Part shown: one piece after another, positions 5,649 through 10,816 of the stretch | How positions within the stretch are numbered: the stretch's first letter is position 1 | Layout: every line of letters starts with the position of its first letter | Assembly: GCA_050013275.1 (NCBI GenBank) | Contig: JBEKFO010000104.1 | Coordinates: 1 to 10,816 of the forward strand | Direction of reading: 5' to 3' | Length of the DNA: 10,816 nucleotides | Source: Roseiarcus sp050013275 | GTDB taxonomy: Bacteria > Pseudomonadota > Alphaproteobacteria > Rhizobiales > Beijerinckiaceae | Translations under genes and position numbers: made by a program | The notes under the pieces: generated by a model | What the model saw: only the letters and a program-made list of their open reading frames with translations | Database searches by the model: none | What the model was told of the DNA's origin: nothing

Positions 5649-7736
5649 CTATCCCTTGCGCGCCCACACGCGAGCGTCGTGAAACGCCGCGCCGCCGAAC
5701 GGCGCGACGCTGTCGTCGCCGGTCAGCGCGTTGATCCCGCGCCCGTCGAGAAAGGCCGACGGCGGCCAGACGCCCTCGCTGACGATGAGGCCGCGCGAGA
5801 CGCCGGCGAACAAACGCACGTGCAGGCGCGTTTCGCCGCGCGCATTGCCCAGGCGCACGATCTCGCCTTCGCTCAAGCCGAGCGCGGCGGCGTCTTCCGG
5901 GTTCATCAGCGCGGTCGGCCGCTGCTCGCGCGCCAAAGACGTCGGCGTCTCGGTGAAGCTGGAATTGAGAAAATTGCGCGCCGGCGATGTCGCGAGCTTG
6001 AAGGGATGGCTCTCGTCGCTCGCCTCGTTGACCGGCCAGTGGTCGGGCAGCGTCGGCATATCACGCCAGGGTCCCTTGAGACCGTCGCCGGAGAACGGCG
6101 TCGAGGCCCAGTCCGCGCGAAAGCGGAACCTGCCGTCGGGATAGGCGAAGCCGTTGAGAAAATGTGCCTCTTCGAACGGCGGCTGGCAATCGAGCCATTT
6201 CTTCTCTTCGAGTTCGGCGAGCGTGCCGCGGCCCGAGGCGCGCAGGGTCCAGTCGATGATTTCGCGCGGGCTCATGGCGAAGCCGCGGTGGCGCGCGCCG
6301 AGCCGATCGGCGAGCGCAGCGATCACCTCGTGGTTGGAGCGGCAACCCTCGGGCGGCTCGATCGCCTTCGGCCCGAACTGCAGATATTGGTGGCCGCCGC
6401 CGGTGTAGAGGTCGTCATGCTCGAGGAACATCGTCGCCGGCAGTACGATGTCGGCGTAGCGCGCAGTGTCGGTGAGGAACTGCTCGTGCACGCAGACGAA
6501 CAAATCGTCGCGCGCGAAGCCCTTGCGCACCTTTTCTTGATCCGGCGCCACCGCCACCGGGTTGGTGTTCTGGATCAGCATCGCCTTGACCGGGCCGCCG
6601 CCCTTGAGCGCTTCGCGCTCGCCCGTCAGCACGGCGCCGACGCGGGACTGGTCGAGGCGGCGCGTCGATTCGTCGCGCGCGTCGAGCCCCTCGATCAGGG
6701 TCTTGTCGAGCTTGAAGACGCCGCTGTTGGAGTGAAAGGCGCCGCCGCCCTCGTGCGCCCAGGCGCCCGTGACGACCGGGACGCACAGCGCCGCGTGCAT
6801 GTTCGCCGCGCCGTTGCGCTGGCGCGAGAAACCGTAGCCGAGACGGAAGAACGTGCGCTTGACGCCCCCGACGAGCGCCGCGAAGGCCTCGATCGATTCG
6901 ACGCTGAGACCGGTGATCGCGCTCGCCCAGCTCGGATCGCGAGTCTTGAGATGGGCTTCCAGGTCGTCCGGCGCGTCGGCGTGGCGCGCGAGATAGGCGC
7001 GATCCGCGTAGCCGTCGCGGAACAGAACGTGCATGACCGCGCAGGCCAGCGCGCCGTCTGTGCCGGGCCTCAGACGGAGCGCCAAGTCCGCCTGCCGCAT
7101 CGTCTCGGTGTCGTAAATGTCGATCGCGACGATCCTCGCGCCGCGCTCCTTTCGCGCGCGCATCGCGTGGGTCATCACGTTGACCTGCGTCGCGACCGCA
7201 TTGGTCCCCCAAATGACGATGCAATCGGACTTGGCCATTTCGCGCGGATCGACGCCGGCCATGCGTCCGGCGCCGGCGAGATAGCCGGGCCAGGCGATGG
7301 CGACGCAGATCGAGCCGAAGAAGCGCGAATAGCGCTTGACGTGCGTCAGGCGCTCGAGCCCATCGCGCATCACGAGGCCCATCGTCCCCGCATAGAAATA
7401 AGGCCAGACGCTTTCGGCGCCGAAGCGGCGCTCGGCCTCCAGGAAGTTTTCCGCAACGACGTCGAGCGCGTCGTCCCAGCCGATCGGTTCGAACTGACTC
7501 GAGCCTTTCGGGCCGACGCGGCGCAGCGGCTGGGTCAGCCGATCCTTGTGATGAATGCGCTCGGCGTAGCGCGCGACCTTGGCGCAGACGACCCCCGAGG
7601 TGTAGCGCTGGTCCGCCGCGCCATGGATGCGTCCGATCCGCGCGCCGCCGATCACCTCGACGTCGAGGGCGCAGACCGACGGGCAGTCATGCGGGCAAAC
7701 CGACGGACGCCGGACGACGTCGAGGGGCGCGTTCAT
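5649..7736 (-). CDS. Molybdopterin-dependent oxidoreductase with one [4Fe-4S] cluster (DMSO reductase/BisC superfamily)
   Basis: A 695-residue enzyme binding a bis-pterin-dinucleotide molybdenum (or tungsten) cofactor. The N-terminal Fe-S module has C14, C18, C22 and C51 in CPHDCPSVC and SGVVCAK. Cofactor-binding landmarks follow: RYSRFFGSICVAIAWPG (135-151), KSDCIVIWGTNAVATQVN, the LRLRPGTDGALACAVMHVL block, RNGAANMHAALCVPVVTGAW, IQNTNPVAVAPDQ, and the C-terminal molydopterin-dinucleotide-binding domain with NPEDAAALGLSEGEIVRL. C144 is a candidate metal ligand, but I could not confirm it. There is no Tat or Sec signal and no membrane segment, and no partner subunit or cofactor-insertion gene lies nearby, so it is probably a stand-alone cytoplasmic enzyme. 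Its substrate is unknown. The ATG at 7736 has AAGGA 10 bases upstream. It ends 86 bp before accB on the same strand, so read-through is possible. Confidence 0.9.
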   Translation of the reverse strand: MNAPLDVVRRPSVCPHDCPSVCALDVEVIGGARIGRIHGAADQRYTSGVVCAKVARYAERIHHKDRLTQPLRRVGPKGSSQFEPIGWDDALDVVAENFLEAERRFGAESVWPYFYAGTMGLVMRDGLERLTHVKRYSRFFGSICVAIAWPGYLAGAGRMAGVDPREMAKSDCIVIWGTNAVATQVNVMTHAMRARKERGARIVAIDIYDTETMRQADLALRLRPGTDGALACAVMHVLFRDGYADRAYLARHADAPDDLEAHLKTRDPSWASAITGLSVESIEAFAALVGGVKRTFFRLGYGFSRQRNGAANMHAALCVPVVTGAWAHEGGGAFHSNSGVFKLDKTLIEGLDARDESTRRLDQSRVGAVLTGEREALKGGGPVKAMLIQNTNPVAVAPDQEKVRKGFARDDLFVCVHEQFLTDTARYADIVLPATMFLEHDDLYTGGGHQYLQFGPKAIEPPEGCRSNHEVIAALADRLGARHRGFAMSPREIIDWTLRASGRGTLAELEEKKWLDCQPPFEEAHFLNGFAYPDGRFRFRADWASTPFSGDGLKGPWRDMPTLPDHWPVNEASDESHPFKLATSPARNFLNSSFTETPTSLAREQRPTALMNPEDAAALGLSEGEIVRLGNARGETRLHVRLFAGVSRGLIVSEGVWPPSAFLDGRGINALTGDDSVAPFGGAAFHDARVWARKG

Positions 7737-8001
7737 GGGCGAAAATTCCTTTCAGCCCACTGTGCCGAAGCGGCCCAGGTCCGGCAAGAGCGCGAATAAA
7801 TTGCATCGACGACGGCTTGCACCGCCGTTCGCCGGGCGCGGCGCATTCGTTTCTGTGAAGGGGCGCCGACAACGCGCCGATTTCAAGCAGGTTTCAAAGC
7901 CGCGCACCGCGTCGCCCGAACAATCGCCGGAAAATCGCAACGCGGGGCAGGGACGCTGGGCGCCGAATTCGAGCGGGCCTGCAACCTGCGTTTCTCGTCA
8001 G
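7737..8001. other. Noncoding interval upstream of the molybdoenzyme gene
   Basis: 265 bases between the molybdoenzyme start and the stop of the small exported-protein gene, both on the minus strand. It should contain the molybdoenzyme promoter. I see no -35/-10 pair with good spacing, no strong hairpin with a T-run and no RNA gene. Open frames across it on either strand are low-complexity shadows. Confidence 0.4.
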
Positions 8002-8241
8002 TCAGCGCGGGCGCGCCTCACCGGGAACCTCGGGCAATCCCGAGGGGGAATAGCGTTGGTAGCGCTGGCCGAACGTCTTGGCGGGCACGGCGCCCACGCC
8101 GATAGACGAAGCGCGTTGCGCGTCGAGGATCGTGCTGACGCTCCAACGCCAAGTCGACACATCGGAGGCCGCCTGATCGGCGCCGAGGCCGCCAACGCCG
8201 AAGCCTGCGAGAACGAGGGACAGAAGGAATGGCCTGAGCAT
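8002..8241 (-). CDS. Small predicted exported protein, unknown function
   Basis: A 79-residue protein not recognised. The start MLRPFLLSLVLAGFGVGGLG has one positive charge and a hydrophobic core of about 15 residues, consistent with a Sec signal peptide cleaved near A21. The remaining 58 residues lack Cys and are rich in Ser, Arg, Gln and Pro, ending YSPSGLPEVPGEARPR, so they look mostly disordered and peripheral rather than enzymatic. The start is well supported: GGAGAGGAG (complement of 8248-8256) lies 6 bases before the ATG, one of the strongest ribosome sites in the window. It lies alone between the hdaA operon and the molybdoenzyme gene, with 133 bp to hdaA upstream. Competing open frames on both strands lack such a ribosome site. 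A signal-anchored membrane peptide is the alternative reading. Confidence 0.6.
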   Translation of the reverse strand: MLRPFLLSLVLAGFGVGGLGADQAASDVSTWRWSVSTILDAQRASSIGVGAVPAKTFGQRYQRYSPSGLPEVPGEARPR

Positions 8242-8286
8242 GCCCGTCTCCTCTCCATTCTTATTGTCTTTTTTGGCTTTGCCTGG

Positions 8287-8314
8287 GCGCTCGCGACCGC
8301 CGGTCGGCGAGCGC
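8287..8314. repeat. Strong inverted repeat in the leader of the small exported-protein gene
   Basis: GCGCTCGC (8287-8294) pairs with GCGAGCGC (8307-8314). An inner GACC/GGTC stem (8295-8298 and 8302-8305) has a GCC loop and a single bulged G at 8306, giving 12 base pairs. No T-run follows on either strand; six T on the plus strand (8269-8274) precede it. It could be an mRNA leader structure for the gene at 8241 or an RNA-processing end of the hdaA operon. Confidence 0.45.
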
Positions 8315-8346
8315 GGCGGCCCCGACAAGGCAAAATACAGGTAACA

Positions 8347-8364
8347 ACACCAATGTGACGGTGT
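8347..8364 (-). terminator. Possible weak terminator after hdaA
   Basis: Just past the hdaA stop on the minus strand, ACACC and GGTGT can pair around an 8-base loop, followed by TGTTACCTGTATTTTGCC, which is only partly U-rich. Position fits the end of the three-gene operon; stem strength is poor. Confidence 0.25.
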
Positions 8365-8374
8365 GAAGGCGCCC

Positions 8375-9058
8375 TTAGTCGGCCGGCGACTCGTCGCGCA
8401 GGTATTGGACCGCCATCGCGCGCGTGACCCGCTTTCCGCGCGCCAAGGCCTCGCGGTCGAGCGCCGCCACGACTGCGCGCGCCGCGTCGAGCGATCGCTC
8501 GATGTGCAGGGCGACGTAGGAAACGACCGACGGATCGACCGCAAGCTGGCGGTCGCTGAACAATTTGAACAGAACCGCCCGCGTCAGTTCGAGATCGGGA
8601 GCGCCGAGCGAAACGACCGGCGCCAGGCGAAGCCGCGACAGGAGATCGGCCGTCTTCAGACCCCATGCGTCGGGCGGGCCGCGCGCGGTGAAGAGCAGAT
8701 AGGCGTTGCTCTCGCGCGTCAGATTCATCAAGTGAAACAGCGCCGCCTCTTCAGCGCCGATGCCGTCGGCGTCTTCGATCAGCAACGCCTTGGCGTCGGC
8801 GAGTTCGATCAGCGGCGCGCGCGGCAGCGTCTCGGCGACGACGACGCGCGCCGCGGCCATGCGCGCCCAGATCGCGCCGAGATGGCTCTTGCCCGAGCCG
8901 CTCGGTCCGACCAGCATAAGCATGCGGCCCGCCCAATTCGGCCAGGATAGAATCGCGCGCAACGCCTCGGCGTTTCCAGGCGCCTCGAGAAAATCCTCGT
9001 GCGCGTAGCTGGGGTCATGAGGCCAATCGAGAGTCAGTTGTCGTGGCGGAACGCTCAC
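8375..9058 (-). CDS. hdaA: HdaA-like DnaA paralogue, regulatory inactivator of replication initiation
   Basis: A 227-residue AAA+ protein resembling domain III of DnaA. Homologues (Hda in E. coli, about 233 residues; HdaA in Caulobacter) bind the DNA polymerase sliding clamp and stimulate hydrolysis of DnaA-bound ATP, preventing re-initiation. Visible elements are an N-terminal clamp-binding peptide QLTLDW (7-12), Walker A GPSGSGKS (51-58), a Walker B-like ALLIEDAD (91-98), a sensor I region LLFTARGPP (121-129) and the LLSRL box with candidate arginine finger R142. No DnaA domain IV DNA-binding helix-turn-helix is present, separating it from DnaA itself. The start is GTG at 9056-9058, overlapping the stop of the perM-like gene as GTGA. 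GAGGA 7 bases upstream supports this and implies translational coupling. Third gene of the leftward operon. Confidence 0.9.
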   Translation of the reverse strand: MSVPPRQLTLDWPHDPSYAHEDFLEAPGNAEALRAILSWPNWAGRMLMLVGPSGSGKSHLGAIWARMAAARVVVAETLPRAPLIELADAKALLIEDADGIGAEEAALFHLMNLTRESNAYLLFTARGPPDAWGLKTADLLSRLRLAPVVSLGAPDLELTRAVLFKLFSDRQLAVDPSVVSYVALHIERSLDAARAVVAALDREALARGKRVTRAMAVQYLRDESPAD

Positions 9059-10167
9059 GGCTCGATCCTCGCCACGTCGCCGCCGCGATAAAGCGGGCTC
9101 TTGAGATAGAGGCCGATCAGGTGACGCGCGAGCACGCCGAGCGCCGCCGCGGTCGGAACCGCGATGAGCAGGCCGGTGAAACCGAACAGCTCGCCGAACG
9201 CGAACAGCGCGAACATCAGCCAGACCGGATGCAGTCCGATGGATTCGCCGACCAGCTTGGGCGAAATGACGTTGCCTTCGAGAAACTGCCCGACCCCGAC
9301 GACGCCCAACGCGAGAAAAAAGAGCTTAGGACTGGGCCAACCCTGGACGAGGCCGACGCCGAGCGAGAGCACCAGCGCCGTCAGCGATCCCACGTAGGGG
9401 ATGAAGCTCAGCACTCCGGCGATCACGCCGATGAGAAAGCCGAAGTCGAGGCCGATCAAGCTCAGCCCGATTCCGTACCAAAGGCCGAGAAACAGGCAGA
9501 CCAGCGACTGGCCGCGAATGAACCCCGCTAGCGCCGCGTTGATCTCGGAAGCGATCTTGCGCAAGGCGTCGCGATGGTCGAGCGGCAACCAGCTGTCGAG
9601 CGTCCCGATCATCTTGTTCCAGTCGACGAGGATGTAGAAAGCGACGACCGGCGTGACGATGAGGAGCGAGAAGAAATTGACGATCATCGCGCCGCCGGAA
9701 GCGAGCGAGCGCACCGCGTTGAGCAGCCATTGCGCGCCCTGCGCGACGAAGTCGCCGACCGATTTTTGAATCTGTTCGGCCGAGAGGGTGTTGCCGAGGC
9801 CGAGGGAATCCCGCCATTGCCCGCTGTATCGTTCGAGCAGCGCCTTGCCTTCGTCGACCGCGAGCGCCTGCAGCCGCATGACGTAGCCCGGCAGTTTCTG
9901 CGTGAAGTCGATCAACTGATTGCCCAGGATCGGCGCAACGACGACCAGGACGAGCACGACGACGAGGATAAACACGGCCAGGATCAGCAGCGAAGCGGCC
10001 AGACGGCTGAGGCCGACCCTCTCGAGGCGACGCACGATGGGATCGAGCAGGTAGCCGAGCGCGATGCCGGCGGCGAAGGGCGTCACCGCCGATCCGAGAA
10101 CGTGCAGCAGCCACCACACCGCCGCCAGCGCGACGGCCCAAAAAAGGATTTGACGTTCGAGGCTCAC
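9055..10167 (-). CDS. perM: PerM/AI-2E-family integral membrane protein
   Basis: A 370-residue inner-membrane protein of the family once annotated as permeases; some members export AI-2 or act as ion antiporters, and the substrate of this one cannot be read from sequence. Hydrophobic segments fit the family's roughly eight-helix pattern. Two near the N-terminus include LGSAVTPFAAGIALGYLL, then a long hydrophobic stretch rich in Val and Leu. A soluble region of about 100 residues (QKLPGYVMRLQALAVDEG onward) follows, then paired helices with IVTPVVAFYILVDW, GFLIGVIAGVLSFIPYVGSL, VGQFLEGNVISPKLVG and FGFTGLLIAVPTAAALG, all family landmarks. The start is GTG at 10165-10167; GAGG overlapping the upstream gene's TGA stop is 8 bases away, so translation is probably coupled. 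Its direct linkage to hdaA is common in alphaproteobacteria. The symbol denotes family membership only. Confidence 0.88.
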   Translation of the reverse strand: MSLERQILFWAVALAAVWWLLHVLGSAVTPFAAGIALGYLLDPIVRRLERVGLSRLAASLLILAVFILVVVLVLVVVAPILGNQLIDFTQKLPGYVMRLQALAVDEGKALLERYSGQWRDSLGLGNTLSAEQIQKSVGDFVAQGAQWLLNAVRSLASGGAMIVNFFSLLIVTPVVAFYILVDWNKMIGTLDSWLPLDHRDALRKIASEINAALAGFIRGQSLVCLFLGLWYGIGLSLIGLDFGFLIGVIAGVLSFIPYVGSLTALVLSLGVGLVQGWPSPKLFFLALGVVGVGQFLEGNVISPKLVGESIGLHPVWLMFALFAFGELFGFTGLLIAVPTAAALGVLARHLIGLYLKSPLYRGGDVARIEP

Positions 10168-10177
10168 AGCACGGACC

Positions 10178-10729
10178 TCAGCTGCTCATATGGTCGAGCC
10201 ATTGGGCGATGTAGACGGCTCCGGAGGCCAGCGTCGAGGCGGCGACGATCAGCGCGAGCGCCAATTGCGCGACCGATTCGTCGTAACCGAAGGCCTTGGA
10301 TCCGAGCACGAAAGCCGCCAACGCGATCTGCGCGACCGTGTTGAACTTCGAGATCCAAACCGGGTGGATCGCGACGGGCTTGAAGAGCAGCCAGGAAACG
10401 ACCACCGCGAACAGAATCATCAGATCTCGCGAGACGACGAGAATGGCGAGGGCGGGCGCCAGCGCGCCGATCGCCGCCAGCGCGACGTACATCGAAGTCA
10501 GCAGCGCCTTGTCGGCGAGCGGATCGAGATAGGAGCCGAGCTCGGTGCGCAAGTCGAACCGCTTGGCGATGAAACCGTCGACGCCGTCGGAGATTCCGGC
10601 GACGACGAAGATCACGAAAGCATCGACGAAGCGCTGGGCGACGATCATCGACACCGCCAGCGGCGTCATCAGCAGCCGCGCGAGGGTAATCAGATTGGGC
10701 AGATTGGCGAGGAACTGCGAACTGTTCAT
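10178..10729 (-). CDS. CDP-alcohol phosphatidyltransferase family protein (PgsA-like)
   Basis: A 183-residue integral membrane enzyme that joins a CDP-diacylglycerol phosphatidyl group to an alcohol, probably glycerol-3-phosphate or a related acceptor. The N-terminus has LPNLITLARLLMTPLAV, typical of the family. The signature DG(x)2AR(x)8G(x)3D(x)3D is present with exact spacing at D51, G52, A55, K56, G65, D69 and D73, except that Arg is replaced by Lys at 56. D48 precedes it. About six hydrophobic segments span the length. Position beside perM and hdaA differs from that of a typical pgsA, so this may be a second paralogue with another head group; no symbol is given. The ATG at 10729 fits the family start; a GGAGG lies rather far (13 bases) upstream. 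First gene of the leftward operon. Confidence 0.85.
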   Translation of the reverse strand: MNSSQFLANLPNLITLARLLMTPLAVSMIVAQRFVDAFVIFVVAGISDGVDGFIAKRFDLRTELGSYLDPLADKALLTSMYVALAAIGALAPALAILVVSRDLMILFAVVVSWLLFKPVAIHPVWISKFNTVAQIALAAFVLGSKAFGYDESVAQLALALIVAASTLASGAVYIAQWLDHMSS

Positions 10730-10777
10730 GAAACGCCAACGCCCTCCCGCCTCGCTCGGCGAACACCCCTGCGCCGG

Positions 10778-10796
10778 AGCGGACCCCTCGTCCGCT
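10778..10796. repeat. Inverted repeat upstream of the phosphatidyltransferase gene
   Basis: AGCGGAC (10778-10784) and GTCCGCT (10790-10796) form a perfect 7-bp stem with a 5-base loop, 49 bp before the start codon. No T-run follows on the minus strand. It could be a leader hairpin, a regulator site or the end of a gene beyond the window. Confidence 0.35.
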
Positions 10797-10816
10797 TGCG
10801 GCCTAAGCGCCGACTC

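Noticed and set aside
5556..7799. A 747-codon plus-strand open frame opposite the molybdoenzyme gene and the accB start
   Set aside because: It is antisense to well-supported genes and its product is an Arg/Ala-rich low-complexity sequence, typical of the reverse frame of GC-rich coding DNA.
7850..7900. Repeated TTTCAA words near 7880-7896 as a possible regulator site or array
   Set aside because: Only two short copies, without conserved spacing or flanks; no CRISPR or iteron pattern.
7627..8358. A 243-codon plus-strand open frame over the interval upstream of the molybdoenzyme gene
   Set aside because: It runs antisense to the N-terminal Fe-S module of the molybdoenzyme and to the small exported-protein gene, has no ribosome site and is low complexity.

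Overview
This is a GC-rich, densely coding bacterial chromosome segment. The gene set suggests an alphaproteobacterium, probably of the order Hyphomicrobiales (Rhizobiales). The markers are a eukaryote-type NADP isocitrate dehydrogenase, an alphaproteobacterial-style accB-accC pair, an HdaA-like DnaA paralogue directly downstream of a PerM-family gene, and a DmeF-type CDF exporter. The family level (for example Beijerinckiaceae or Methylocystaceae) is only a guess from style. No rRNA, tRNA, CRISPR array, insertion sequence or phage gene was found.

Layout. Positions 1-320 (minus) hold the 5' part of icd, with a good sigma70-type promoter at 367-394. The divergent plus-strand run starts at 501 with a YfcG-type glutathione transferase. 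It continues with a DmeF-type metal exporter (1180-2466) that carries an unusual extra domain, a small lone PilZ-domain protein (2593-2886), and a higB-higA toxin-antitoxin pair (3016-3629). Converging on it from the minus strand are accC (3655-5007) and accB (5059-5562), the biotin carboxylase and biotin carrier subunits of acetyl-CoA carboxylase. Upstream of accB on the same strand lies a cytoplasmic molybdopterin/Fe-S oxidoreductase (5649-7736). A small predicted exported protein of unknown function follows at 8002-8241. Last is a tightly packed three-gene operon read leftward: a CDP-alcohol phosphatidyltransferase (10178-10729), a PerM/AI-2E-family membrane protein (9055-10167) and hdaA (8375-9058). 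Its genes are joined by a 10-bp gap and a 4-bp GTGA overlap.

How it fits together. Most of the window is housekeeping: TCA cycle, fatty-acid synthesis, replication control and phospholipid head-group chemistry. Accessory stress and defence-type genes sit between (glutathione transferase, metal efflux, toxin-antitoxin, Mo enzyme). I see no convincing new multi-gene system. The points most worth a second look are two. First, the metal exporter has an inserted domain of about 80 residues that resembles, from memory, the N-terminal domain of some CzcB-like RND adaptor proteins. Second, a 19-bp perfect direct repeat has one copy inside accC and the other just upstream of the higBA promoter, in a stretch that still resembles accC at protein level. 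This suggests a rearrangement scar around the toxin-antitoxin module.
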